From the NCBI GenBank assembly GCA_964035545.1, contig OZ037768.1:4951241-5015240 (forward strand): a stretch of DNA of 64,000 bases, read 5' to 3'. The position numbers were made by a program, and so were the translations under genes. Under the pieces are notes generated by a model. It was not told the DNA's origin. It worked only from the letters and a program-made list of their open reading frames with translations, and did not search any database. The DNA comes from Bugula neritina (taxonomy: Eukaryota > Bryozoa > Gymnolaemata > Cheilostomatida > Bugulidae). Of this stretch, positions 43,301 through 56,320 are shown one piece after another (position 1 is the stretch's first letter; every line of letters begins with the position of its first letter).

Positions 43301-46300
43301 ATGGTTCATTTTGAAGTGTCGTATTTGCTAACCCTTTGTTGCTCCAATAACATCTGCTGTTTAGAAAATAATAGTGTTTGGTTTGTTTCCCGATGCTATG
43401 ACGCGCGTAGCTGCGCGGTTTCCATTTGGAGTGGTTTTGTTTATGTTAGCCGTGAATGCAGCCTTTGTTGTTGCTATATTATGCTTGCTCAAGTAATCCG
43501 AATGGTAGACTTTTGTTGTTGATTATGTGGTCGGCAGAGTGCACTGGGTGCAGTTAGCTTCCTTTGTCACTAACGGTAACAAGCTGTGGTTGCTAGTAGT
43601 TAGTAACTGTGGATCAGCTGATAAAATTTGTTGGCACTGTGCCTTCTTTGTCAGCCTATTTTGATATCTCAGCTCTTCTTTATCTCAGTTTCACTGGCTC
43701 TGAGCAATCAATAATATAGCTAGTAGTTTGCAATAGTCTATGACTTTTCACTGTGTGAATTGCATCTGGTGTAACTTCAATATTACAAGACAATTTACAA
43801 GTGCTATCTCCTGAACTATCTGCAGACAATACTTGGACAGCTGCTATTAGTCTGACTGCTATCTTCCACTACTGCTAGGCTCTTTGTTTATTAACCTATT
43901 ATATAATTAAAGTTGGAATTTTCATGCAGATATCATTTTATTTGGTTGAAAAAGAAAGAAATAGGACAATGGATATTTAAAAGCTCTAAATAATTGCAAG
44001 ATATTTGTGTATACTAATCAATTATATTATCAGTAACTATTCGAAATTCAAATTGCTTCCTTTGACAAATTCAACGTACTTAGAGTCTTTGCTTTCTCTG
44101 GTAAGTTCGTATTCTAAACTAGAGTCTAAGAGGAAATCAATTTTTCTCTTAGTATTAGTTTTACATCAAACCTAAGGTGTGGGAGTTCAATAAATCGGTA
44201 AATCACACCTATCAAATGCTTCCAAATAACCCACAAAGTAAACACAAATGGTAGGTTTTAGTGCTATCAGATGTGTAACAACAAAGTTTCCTGGACAGAT
44301 TTATTGAGGCTTCAATTAATGTGTAGTTTATGACTGAGCAGTTCAAAGTTGTTAAAACCACACATCGTTAATGAATGGTTGTAAAATGTACAGCTTACTG
44401 CCAGACTTGTACCACCATCTTACACTCCCAACAGTATGGCATGGGTTCTAGCTAATTGATTCTCTGCACATTATCCAAGACTTTTCATACAACTTCAGTT
44501 TGATTAGGAACCAGTGTAAACAAATATTGGCGGCTGCATCTAATAGCAAATAACATGGCCTTGACTTACATCTATACAGCCCTTGCTATCAAAGTTCAAA
44601 ACAAGTTTTATTATTGTCCAAGTAAAGGAAATAGATACTAAAATTGAAACTTTGCCAAATAAGCTCAATCAATTAATACGCGTTACACTCTACACCTACA
44701 TGTAGATCCAATGCCTCTCGGCAATAGTAAATGTGGAAGCTAATAAATATCAGTCATGAGTTGGTAAATTTATTAAATTGTACCAACTGTCGGACAGACG
44801 TAACCAAGTCGCGCCTTCTTAAGGGTGCTACAAACAAGGCAGATAGCCAACTCAGTGCCTTATAATGGTTGTTAACTAGATTGCTCGTTTCTATTAAGCT
44901 TACTCCAACAGAAAAATCAATACCTCTAAGCCTACTAAATGTAAAAGTTACATCAACTGCTACAGTAGACTAATAAGCTTATAAGCTAGGGATAGAGCTT
45001 ATTCATAGACCACAAAGTGCCCTTTACGCCAGTGCCACCAGTATAATGGATAGATTTCCTGACTAAGTGATAGACTGAACAGAACTATTACCTTGAGAAT
45101 TGTTATTATTGACTAGACTTAAAGGCTGTCCAATGAAATACAGACTACGTCTTTATATTTTGCTTTTGTATAAAACCTTTTCAGGCTAAAAGATAAATAC
45201 ACAAATACTTAATTCAATCTTAATGCCTGCTGCTTAAATGGTTTTGTAAACGGCAAGTTTCTCTACTTAAGTTTAGCTATAGCAAGTTCTGAAAGACTAT
45301 TTACACTAATAGCTTCTAAAGGTCTTGCTCGTTTATCTTTGATAGATAGTTGGTGTTCAGACAGTCTGGGGCTCCTTGTATTTGCAATTCAAATTATTTT
45401 ATCAGGAAAACAAGCAGTATAATCATTAGATTTTTGGAATCTTCTTTTATTAAGAGGCTAGCCAATGCATATTTATCAATAAATTAATTTTCTTTAATTC
45501 ATCATCAGTTGGAATATATTTATATTACTCGGTAGACTTGCTATTTAATTAGAATTATAATAAAGTAAACACTTTCAACAGAATTCTACCATCGCCAACC
45601 ACTCATAGGGAGCATCTGAACTTCAGCCAAATCAAATTAGGACTTCAGGATTGATAAATAGTTGGCTGATGCCAAGACCAGCTGCAGCTGGATACATCTG
45701 ACACGTTTGTGCAACTTTTCATGTTGATTTTGGCACCAGGCATCATTTCTAATTCCAATTTTCTCTGCCAGTAGGTTGTGACAGCTCTTCTGATTGGTTT
45801 GACCAGCTTTCCCCTGCTCATGGCAAGTGTGCTGTAAAATCCAGGGGCTTTTACTAGCATCTGCCAGTTTTTGTTATCCTACCACTTTTATTATTTGTCC
45901 AATAATAATATAAAAAAGACTATTTGGTTAATAGAGTTTAATATTTGAAATATTTCAAGAGCCAACTGGACTTTTAACTAAAAGCAAACTGAGAAACTTG
46001 AATAAATTACATATGTTAAGTGAAAGTGCAGTTTTTCCAATAATAACTACTTAACATAGCTGCTTGCCTGGGATTAACACCGTTTAAATGATATCATTAG
46101 CTTAATTTAGATCCTTCTTTTTAGACACAATAGCTTTCAGTCTGTGCACAAATTGCTAGGGACTTATTTTGAATACAATATATTTGCGATTATGCAATTA
46201 GTGATTGCATGTTTTAGTATGTTTCAAATTTTTTTAATAATAATTCCTTGGGGCATGACACTGTGCCATCATCATCAATCGATGTTTTATTGCTTATGTT

Positions 46301-46393
46301 TTAGTACAGTTGAGCACCTACAGGTGGGTCAAGTTTTTGCAATTGTGTATCAGTTGTTTATTTTTCAGCACTTGTGAAACAAGCTAGAGGAGG
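40341..46393. other. 6-kb divergent spacer between the unknown gene and the Yippee gene
   Basis: This is the longest gene-free stretch. Short simple tracts are at about 42000-42120 and 42390-42430. Around 43270-43560 the sequence is less AT-rich (GACGCGCGTAGCTGCGCGG near 43400) and could be a promoter or 5' non-coding exon of the Yippee gene. An open frame at 45645-45860 (minus) has no recognisable match. A T-rich acceptor-like TTATTTTTCAG ends at 46368, 25 bases before the Yippee ATG. Confidence 0.4.
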
Positions 46394-48387
46394 ATGGCTA
46401 AAATTGACTTGCCTATTGGTGCTAGAGGTCTCCATCAGTCGGGCTTGAGATCTCCTGGTAAAATTGTGAGAACTTTTCAAGCGTACCTCCCTGAAGAAAG
46501 CTTAAGGACGTACAGTTGCATTCACTGCAGGGCTCATCTTGCAAGTCATGATGAACTCATCTCTAAGGTGTGAATATTGAGGTTAATGGGAAGTAAAACT
46601 TTCGGAAATAAATAACCAACATACACTCAGCCTATTAGAGCTTGTTTTACCAACAGAATTGTTTTTGAATTTGTATTTCCATATTAGAACTTGTTCACAG
46701 ATTCAATGAGTGAATATTCACGTAGTTATTATTTTATTCAGTTGTCGGGAGTGTAAACATAGTTTTATTATTTGCAGAAAACAAATTAATAATTTGCCGT
46801 TCAAATAGTTATATTTAATTTACATTAGTTGAAAAGAATATCAATAAGTATGCTACTGCACTGTATATACAGTTATAAACTGCATTCATAAAAAATTGAA
46901 GACCCGAGCTCCTTTAGTTAGAAGGAGGTAGACTAACATGGGAATACTTATGACTTGATTTACATGATTTCTATTCCAATAGAACTCCACACATAATTAT
47001 TACTTCTGCCAATAGAATCTAAAATTTACACGGTGTGCAGTTTCAGAGATTTCTGGAACTCTCCCCTGAGATTCGACCAGCTGGCTCTACCCTGAAGTTT
47101 GATAATTTCTCATGTAATGTTCCTTTGATTATTACACATTTTAAACAGAGAGTTGATTTCTAACAATGATGTCTAATTTTGTTGTAGTCATTTCAAGGGA
47201 GTCAAGGAAGAGCTTATCTCTTCAACTCAGTGTAAGTTTTTCTAACTCTGAAATTGATATGACCTCTAGAAATCCTTTTCCTAGTAAATATGGATAATAG
47301 CAAAAGTAGAGTTGAAAAATGTTAATTCATGTTACTTATAGTATGCATTTTATACCTTTTTTGATGGTTATCTTTAGCAAAATTAGAAATTAACTTTGCT
47401 TAAAAATTATGTCAGTTATTCAGATTTCCCCCAGCATCTTAGCTAGGAAACTCAGCTCAGCATAAAAAAGTTTCTCCATTTTAATATTGCTTACTATCAA
47501 CCAGCAGTTATATAAAGGTTTAAAAGCACTGGCCGAATTGAATCTCATGTATGAACACATGCATTAACCAGGGTAGAAAAATTAAAGCTCAATTATTCTT
47601 TGTGTAATGTTTTGTTAATATTACAGCGTTAATGTTGGCACTGGGGATTCAGAAGACCGCGTATTGATAACTGGACTGCATTCTGTTGCAGATATTTACT
47701 GCAAATCTTGTAGAACCCCTCTGGGGTGGAAATACGTAAGTATACTAGAATAGAATAAGTAATTATATTAAATTAATGCTACAGTATCTACCAATCAATA
47801 AGTAAATTGAAACTTTACAACCTATTGGCAATATAGTTCACTTTTTTAGACCTAAGCTAGATCACAACTTGATGGCATACTTATTTTTTATAGCTAGAAT
47901 AGACATAATTCGTGGTATTAGCGCACCAACTTCATATATTATTATTCTCTCTGAGCATGGTTTGTCTTTCACATATTGGCGATGTCTAGTTTAGTCCTAT
48001 CACATATAACACTGCAATATATTATGCAATTGTTAACAAGCAGACCAATCTCAGGGTACCTTATCAGATTATTACATAATACCTTCAGTCAACGGCATTA
48101 ATTTCCCTGGTAATTTAGCATGCTTGTATAATAGTGTACGTGAGTTGAAGTGTGTTTAGAAGCATCTACCATAACTAAATTAGGCCTATGTATTAGGCTA
48201 CAGTACAAGTTAATTTATTCACTTAGCTTGTTGCGTGGTATGCCAATGTAGCACACTTATTTTGTTGAACTATACTTAATATGCACTATACATTTAGGAA
48301 CATGCTTTTGAATCAAGTCAGAAATACAAAGAGGGAAAATATATAATTGAAGTTGCCCACATGATCAAGGACAACGGATGGAGTTAA
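46394..48387 (+). CDS. YPEL: Yippee-like zinc-binding protein (YPEL1-4 type)
   Basis: Yippee-like proteins are small, highly conserved zinc-binding proteins linked to cell division and nuclear or centrosomal location; the biochemical role is poorly known. Four exons (46394-46567, 47188-47231, 47627-47735, 48298-48387) join in phase to 138 residues. The zinc motif is C42-x2-C45-x52-C98-x2-C101, exactly the Yippee spacing. [68 protein letters not shown] and the end MIKDNGWS are near-identical to vertebrate YPEL1-4. The YPEL5 branch is excluded by these segments. The N-terminus is about 19 residues longer than in vertebrates ([17 protein letters not shown]...), with no second in-frame ATG before the conserved part. 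Confidence 0.96.
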
Positions 48388-49735
48388 TTATTACAGCATT
48401 TCACTATTTCCTGATGATTCCACTGCAACACGAACAGAATTCAACATTCAAACATTGAATTCATTAATCTCTAATAGTTTGTCTTTACCTAAAATCTCTG
48501 ATATTCATTAAATAGCTGCAGTTGAGTATAACAAATTGAGAAGCCAAATCTTTCAAGTCACAAGAACTCACAAACTAGTAAACCAAGTAAAGTTTTTTCC
48601 CTTTAAATGTTGTGTTGGTGACTTTCATCAAAATTTTTGCTCTGAAGAGATTTTGGTAAAGATTAATTCTATTTTCTTTCTGTAAATATACTTGTGTGCT
48701 CTACTCTTTTTGTGCTAGATTATTTTTAATCATTGTGTGCTAACATTTGTGCAAATATTGTGCTTTTTCTGCATTTATATTTTAACGTTGCCTTTCTTCT
48801 TTCTGGTTTTTGGAATGACATGCAACTATTTTACTTTCATATAGTCTCTCATTTATTATAGTATATAGGACAGTATGTTCTAGAATTATATGAATAGCCT
48901 AGGCCCTAGTGCAACTATTATATATTATAAACATGTAAACCTATGTTCATTGAGCATCAAAAGAACTATTGTAACTAATTTCTTATTTATGTAAATATAG
49001 ACATTGATTATGAGTACATCACAATGTATGCTGAAAACTTAGTCCAGAAAACACAACACATTATTTTGATGCATATCACATTTCTTATAATTAAAGTTGC
49101 AATTTGGGCAGGTATAGTGATTATAGGTATATATTGAGTTTAAAAACATTTTATTCTTTTTATTTATATTCTTTATCCATAATTCTATATTATTTTAAAA
49201 GCTTAGGCTACGCTAAGTAAACTTGCAAAAATAGCGATTAATGAGTTGGTGTAAAAGTTTATTACAAGATGAAAATGTAGAGTAGGTACCAAGACTGCAC
49301 AATATATCAAAGATCAAACATTAACATAGCCAGTGAAATTATTAAGCACTTATATGCCTAAGATTAGCCTTTCATCGAAAAAACTAGCTTCTAAAATTAA
49401 TACAGCTCATTTTGAGAGAAATGGCAAAAACTAATTCCACAGTGGATTTGTCTTTCAATTTCTTCAACATTTTAAAAAATATCTACAGAAGTAGGTGGAT
49501 AGTAATACATTACAGAAGCTTCTTTGCTCATTTTCATGTTCTGCTATTCTTTCTGTTGACACTCTGTTTCCCAGGTTTTACTTTTGGCTACATTTTAATG
49601 AGAATATAAAACTAATACTAAGTTGTAATACTTCAGTGTAATTCTTATAAGTTGGTTATATACTTAGCTTTTATATCAATCATAAACGGCTCAATAAATA
49701 GATTGATAAGAAACCCAAATACATAAGAATCCAAA
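48388..49735. other. Convergent 3' region of the Yippee gene and the pseudocaspase
   Basis: No exon is seen. A short open frame at 49412-49609 (plus) lacks any recognisable feature. The sequence is T-rich at 48700-48850, as expected of 3'UTR or spacer. Confidence 0.4.
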
Positions 49736-52388
49736 TTACACTCCTGGAAAAAAGTAGAACTCCTTGAGAGTGGTATCAATGGTCATGTTGACTTGTTTAC
49801 ACCCAGTGTTTGTCTCAATACAGGACAATTTTCTACGTACTCTCTTCAATAGCTCCACGACATTGCAATCGCATGCATGCTTCTGAAACACTTCAGCCAT
49901 AACTCTGGAAAACCAGCATCCATGAGAATTTCTCCTCCAAGAAACGTAACCCTCAAAGGTTGAAAAAGCAATAATAAAGTCAGATTTTTCAGCTATAATG
50001 TAACTTGGCTGAGACACAGCAGGTGAAGAGTACAACACTGGTATCATGTCATTTGGAGAGGCTTCAACCTTTCTACCAGAGTTGATGTGAATATTTGAGA
50101 GTGAAAATGTAATATCACTTGTTTTCTTTTTTACTGGCTCAAAGACCTTGGGTGGATTCAGTGCTCTGTCTATTCTCACAGCTCTATCTTTGGCACAACC
50201 AAAACTTGCATCAAAAAATATAAATTTGGGTTTACCGGCCAAAAATGGGCAATTTTTGTTATCAAAGTGTCGATAAATATCGTGAAGATACAGGCTTTTG
50301 CCATCGGCACAAGCTATAGCTCTATTAATCCCAGCCCAATGAGTTGAGAACCCCAGCACTAGACTACTAAAGTTCCGATGCATCACGTTATGGCTCTGAA
50401 ACTCAAGTTCCTTTCTCACATCATCTCTCGGTGCATTTTTTATAACTGTGACGTTGTAGTTTAGTTTATGAAACAGCCTGCTGAGATTGTCTAAATCATG
50501 TTCTACGCCATGACGTGGAGGATAGTTCAGGTCAGTAAATTCTATGTTGAAGAATAATAAAGCTATACCCCTCACAGGAAATGAAGAACTGTATACACTT
50601 TTGACCTTATGAACTTTGGATAATATGGAAGAAGAAATTACTGGAATAATGTTGATTTCCATTTGAGGGGGAGTTTGATCTAAGTTCATCAAGCAGCCAG
50701 GTGGGGAACTGCATCTGCTTGGCTGTGAAACAGATGAACTTTCACCAACATTATTATCTTCTACAATAAAGTTTTAAAGGATGGTTTTTAGCATTTACAG
50801 TCTAAGAAGACAACTCCATATGCTTGATGTCCAAAGGGGGGGGAGGGTTTTAATGTTATAATTTTATCCTACTTTCTGCTAGTTTATGCTAAAAGTGATA
50901 TTGTTATTTAAATGTAAAACCTCACTATGCCAGTTTTAGATCTAAGGAAGGCTATATGCTTGCATTGCAGGATCGATATTTACATATGAAATCATTTTGA
51001 AAAAAATGAAGCCTAGCGTGGTAGCGGAAGTTATTAAAGCACGATGCAGTACTTTGACAAATTAAGCTACCTGGAACCTTGTAAGGCGTAAACAATGGTA
51101 TTGAAAACATTTTCAGGTTTGCTTCCACATCGAAAATTTCAAATTTAAAAGTTGCATATTTTTCAAGCTGCACCACCTTTTATTTTAGCAATGCCAGATA
51201 GTTGATTACAGTTGAATACACATCTTATCAAAAGGTCTGATGTTGTTACTTTTGCCAAGTTTAAATTAAAAAACCCTTTTAAAGTTTATGTTGAAAGTCT
51301 AATCTATCTGACACTTACCACACCCAGCGGTAAGAGAAACAATATCTTACCTTCAACACTGACTACGGTCTCACTACCAGTCGCACTGTAATCAGATACA
51401 TACAACAAGTCATACATTTCCGGATGCTCTTCTTTGCAGAAGTCACAAAATGCATCATAGAGATGGGAGGTTCCACCAAGTAGCCAGTCCAAAATACGAG
51501 CAGCTTGCTCTGTTGTATAACGAATTTCTCCAAAATCTTGGCAGGTGTTAAATGTAACATAGCCATTCTGCAGCAGAGAAAAACATATTTTGCTCTTTTC
51601 CCACTGGAAAAGCTAACAATTTTGCATATAAAATTTATCATATAAGGCAACTAATCAACAACAATAATAATATAGAACTATTTTTAATGCTAAATTGAGG
51701 CGATTTTGGATTTTATTTTTGTCTATAAATATTCCACTTTTCTCCCATTGACCATCATCATTTTCCAATGAATGATAATAAAATACCATATTCAACCATC
51801 AACAATCAACAATTTTTCAATCATAGGCTAAAGTTCATGATAAAAAAATAACATACTGGCAATGGCGCCTTACAGCACCAATCACTTAGTAGTGTAAATG
51901 GAGCCTAAGTACCCACTACACTATCAGACCGCGTTCTATCAACCACCAGAGGAAGGCTCAATGGTGTATTTACTAAGAGCTCCAAACTACATAGGGTATC
52001 TGTAAACCTTTCTATTTTAGCTAGTGTAGTGGATTGAAGTTCAATTTACTTTTCTACGAAAATTAACGCTGTAAGAGCTTAAAACTCATACCAGCATGTT
52101 ATTTTTATCATAATATTACAGAGACAAAATAATTTAACCACCAGTAAACAAATGTTTCACTTCAACCAGTTAATTCTTAGCTGTCATATTTGCAAGAACA
52201 GCTCAAAATACCTATCGTGAAAGAATTTATACCATCTTTATCAAATACTAAAAATGTATAACCTGATAAAAATTATCCACCAATCGCATCATGAAATCTG
52301 CATCCATATTTTTTCTAATATATGCCTGGTTTTTCGTGAGATGTTGATATTCTTCATTTCTCAACAAGCTTGCATGTGGGTTTGCCAT
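49736..52388 (-). CDS. CARD-containing caspase homologue lacking the catalytic Cys (pseudocaspase)
   Basis: Three minus-strand exons (52388-52263, 51567-51351, 50760-49736) join in phase to 455 residues. Residues 1-90 form a CARD-like helical domain (LLRNEEYQHLTKNQAYI, ILDWLLGG, YDAFCDFCKEEHPEMYDLL), as in initiator caspases. A Ser-rich linker follows. The caspase domain runs from about 178 to 453. The P1-pocket Arg197 is kept (RHGVEHDLDNL). The large-subunit core GKPKFIFFDASFG (290-302) has Ser300 where caspases have the nucleophile in QACRG; its codon is AGT (plus 50204-50206). The His region reads STHW, not SHG. The small subunit is well conserved (FIIAFSTFEGYVSWRRN; FYFFPG). By family knowledge it should not cleave; like c-FLIP or other pseudocaspases it may regulate an active caspase through the CARD. 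The frame is intact, so it is not a decayed gene. The acceptor-like TTGTAG directly abuts the ATG. Confidence 0.9.
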
Positions 52389-53272
52389 CTACAATCGGTG
52401 AGTATCTTAAAACACAACTCAAAAGTTGGTAGTATAAATTCTAAATGCAGTGAAATGCAAAAAAATAGTACTGCACATTTCCTTTTTTAAAATACTGGTC
52501 AAAACAAGTTCGACAATATGATACGATGACTGCATGTCTATTTGTTTTTGATTGGCTAATGAGAAGTGTTGAACAAGAATATGATGATGTGAATGGTTGA
52601 ACAGTGAACAAAGAAATCTACTCGAGAGCGCAACCAATAAACTTAATGGATAGCTGCTACAGCAGTAAAGTGAATATTTGTTCAATTCTGTTCACAAGGA
52701 TTTATTTTATTACACTACATTTAGTGAGTGTGCATTACTAATGTGTTTTGCGATGCCATTTGATGGAAATAAACATTTTATAATACGAGTATGAACATGG
52801 CAGTAGAGGTTAGGAAAATATATCATGGGTGAAATTAATTTTCAATAGAACAAAAAATAGAGCGCAACTCCCTGTAACAATAGATAATGCAATCAAAATA
52901 AAAAATATATTTTCTTTGCATCTCAGCATTTAAATCCACAATCTCCTAACATGTGTGATTTGTGGCGCTAGTGAGCTTACTTTACATACAAATGTTGACT
53001 CTTTTACAAATGTAACTTAAGTAAAAGCTGATCAACAGTAAAAGGAAGCAGCTCTCGTATACACAAATAATGACTATTAGCAGGCGATAAGCAGACTAGA
53101 TAATATCTTAACACCAACATACAGTCGGATTTAAAGTTCACCAATCACATGTATAACAAACTAAGTTATGTGAAGATAATTCTGAGTTGCATAAAACATG
53201 CAATATAACACGATGCACACAAGGCTGCAAAGCTCCCAACACACACAAGCTGGTATCAACTAATGGTGTTCA

Positions 53273-53437
53273 GTAAAAATGGCACAGGTAAAAATGGCAC
53301 AGGTAAAAATGGCACAGGTAAAAATGGCACATTTCAATATTAGGGTCTGGGGTGGGGGTTAGGGGTTTGGAAAGGGGGGGGGCGGATAGGTTTGGGGATG
53401 GGGTTTGGGAAAATTTAACATCTGTGTGCTATTTTTA
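53273..53437. repeat. 15-bp tandem repeat followed by G-rich tract
   Basis: Four units of GTAAAAATGGCACAG lie at 53273-53331. A roughly 70-base tract at 53341-53410 has many runs of three to eight G (GGGG, GGGGG, GGGGGGGGG-type) with a few T and A. An inverted copy of the unit core, GTGCTATTTTTA (11 of 12 matching TAAAAATGGCAC reversed), is at 53426-53437. The G tract can in principle form a G-quadruplex at the tip of a hairpin. Confidence 0.85.
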
Positions 53438-53559
53438 TCGGTGTCATTCTTAACTAAAATTATCAACTGATATATACTTGTATATACTTAATAACTACAA
53501 ATATAACTATATTAAAAATAAATTTAAGAACTTAATATTATAATAACAATATTAATAAA

Positions 53560-54355
53560 TAATTATAATAACCATCGTACTTGTAGTGAAAAAATAACAT
53601 TATCATTATGATTATAAAGTTTTAAGACGAGTAATACTAATACTTATACTAATACTAATAGTAATACTAATAGTATTCATAATAAAAAAAAAATATAACG
53701 AGAATAAATAATTATTATTAAAACTAAAAGTCCAGGAAATGTGAAATGGTAATTATAATAAATATAATTAATATTTTATTATTATGTTATAACTTATAAT
53801 AATAATTATGTTCACCATCAGTGAATCACCATGATCATCATGATAATTGACCACAGCATTGACTTAGACTATCACTATCACTGAGTATCAGTATGAGTAC
53901 CACCATCACCATGACCATCACCATGGCATGGTCACTCTAAATTTACTCATTGCTACTGCCTAAACTCTAACATAATCAAAGTTACAGCTATCACTATCAG
54001 TATGACTACGACTTTGACTATGAGTTTGATTAAACTCTGACTATCACTATGCTTATTCGTATAATTATCATTATATATCTATAAGTATATGATATTGCCT
54101 ATGGCTAGCCTATTCTATTGCCTATGGCTATTGGTAGGCATTGCCTGTGGTATTACTATTACTATTTTATTACTAATACTATTGCTATTAGTAATATAGT
54201 AATAGTAATGGCTTTATCGTTATAGTTATTAATAAAAATATAATGTATAAGTTGCAAGTTAAAGTATAACTAAAAGTATAACTATATGTATAAGCTATTT
54301 ATTTAGTTTTATAAGTACTACTACTACTACTACTACTAGTACTGTGTGTACATAA
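53560..54355. repeat. Degenerate simple-sequence tract
   Basis: A mixture of TAATACTAATAG, CACCATGACCATCACCATG, TATCACTATCAG and a pure (ACT)n run at about 54326-54346. It shows the same unit vocabulary as the tracts at 30450-32480. Confidence 0.7.
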
Positions 54356-54769
54356 TTACACCTGAAAGAACTGCGGTTCAGAGTTGTCTAAGCATGCCAC
54401 TATAAAGATGGTAAGTCTCAAAAACAAGTGTCATATTTTTTTATCTTATAAAAAAAATGCAATAAATATAGCATAAATAAAATTATTTTTATTATCAACA
54501 AAATTTAAATCAAATATGCAGCTTTAAGATTAAAAAGTCGTATGATGGCGATTGACTTCGGATAATATCGTAAACCGCCATGATAGTGTTATTTTTACTT
54601 TAAAGATTTAGTAAACTGCAAGTTGGATCAACTAATTTAGCTTTATACAATAAATTATTTGACAAAGCAAACGCTTTTGTCTTTTTTGTTGCTGCTTTGG
54701 TAAGTAAGATATTTTTGATTTTTAGATTCAGTTACAGTTTGAGTACATAATCATAATTAAATTTAATAT

Positions 54770-56320
54770 TTTGTTATCATTATGATTATCATTATGATTA
54801 TGATTATCATTATCATTATGATAAATTAATGATTATGATAATCTAAAACTAAAAGTAAATCATAATGATAATGATAATAATTCTAATTCTTAGGCTTATT
54901 TTTGATCTTATACTTAATACTTATACTTATAGTTATAGTTATTCTAGCACTAGCAGTGAGTAGCCAATACTTGTAGTTGTACTCAACTTGAACTTGTAGT
55001 TGTACAGGTACTAAAGTCTAGAATTAAAAGTAAATTACTTCAACTTGAACTTAATACTTGAACTTGAAGTTAAACTTCAAGTTTCAAGTGAAATTTAATA
55101 ACGCAACTTCGACTTGAACTTTACTCAGAATGAGACTCTGAGATTCGTAGTCATACTCATAGTCATAGTGATAGTAATACATGATTTAAGTCAGAATCAT
55201 AATCATAAACTTAAAGTGGTAAAGTAAACTTTAAGTGATAATGACTAATGGTAATGCTCATAGTCATACTCATGCTGATGCACTTACAGTAATACTACTA
55301 GCGATACTGTAACTACAAACTAACTAATTACTAATGCCCATTGTCATACTCATACTGTTAAACTAGTAATTATAGTTATACTTATAGTAATAGTATTATA
55401 TAGTATTGCTAAGAGTAAGTCTAATAGAAGTAATCGCTTTTAGTTTGTGTTGAACTTAATCATAATGATAATAAATTGAAAAAATGACGTAGACAAGTTG
55501 TAGTATTTTGAGAAAAAGGAAAAAAGGGAAGGGAAAAGAAAAAGAAAAAAATCCAACTTGTATATAAAAAATATATTAAATTGAAGAGTTCCTGTGCAAT
55601 ATGCCTCTGTTAGAAGGTGCTCAGCAGGAATAATTGATCTGATCTGATAATCATTATTATTGTGGTTTTCATAATCATTATCATTATGTGTCTGATTATT
55701 ATAGTGATAATCGTAATGTTTAACTTTATGTTATGCTTAATTTCGTTTTTTAGTTATACTTATTGTTGATGAGTTATACTTATAATTATTATTATATACT
55801 TAGAGTTTAACGTTGATTTTAAAAGTTGTATTTATAAATATATACTATGAGTGTAATGGTAACATTATGATTAACCAATTTGCCATAAGTACAAGTATTA
55901 CTATAACTATTAGTTTAGTAATAGTCATAGTAATAATGGGCTTACAATTATACTTAGCCCTAATTTCTTGTAGACCCAATAGTTGTTATTTTTAATGTTG
56001 TTGACTTATAGCTAATAGTAATGTTAATGTTATTGTATTTGTTCATCACTTTAGGTTAATCATAATGTTAGATTAATAGTATTAATTATACTGAGGGTTA
56101 TGCCTAATGTTATGTTTGTTATTAGACTCATGCTGTACTCTTATGGTAAGTTTATGGCTATGCTTATCTAGTTAACGAGTTATACTATTACTTATACTCA
56201 CAGATTATGGATAATAGTTATACTTATAGCAATATAGTTGATGTTATAGTTATACTTATACTTATAGTACTAGTTATACTAAGTTTAACTAGTAAGGCTG
56301 ATTGTAATTATTTTCAGTAA
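54770..56320. repeat. Degenerate simple-sequence tract
   Basis: Long runs of ATTATCATTATG-type and TTATACTTATAG-type units, mixed with AACTTGAACTT repeats around 54980-55130. A purine-rich stretch (GAAAAAGGAAAAAAGGG and similar) is at 55509-55553. Confidence 0.7.

Noticed and set aside
43283-43522. A Cys-rich 79-codon open frame
   Set aside because: No recognisable domain, no conserved spacing of cysteines and no neighbouring exons; it lies in the GC-richer island noted as a possible promoter.
45645-45860. A 71-codon minus-strand open frame resembling a charged exon
   Set aside because: No family recognised and no consistent splice sites joining it to anything; it could be an old transposon fragment but that is not supportable here.
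53341-53410. Telomere-like repeat (TTAGGG appears in the G-rich tract)
   Set aside because: Only single occurrences of TTAGGG-like words, with no periodic array.
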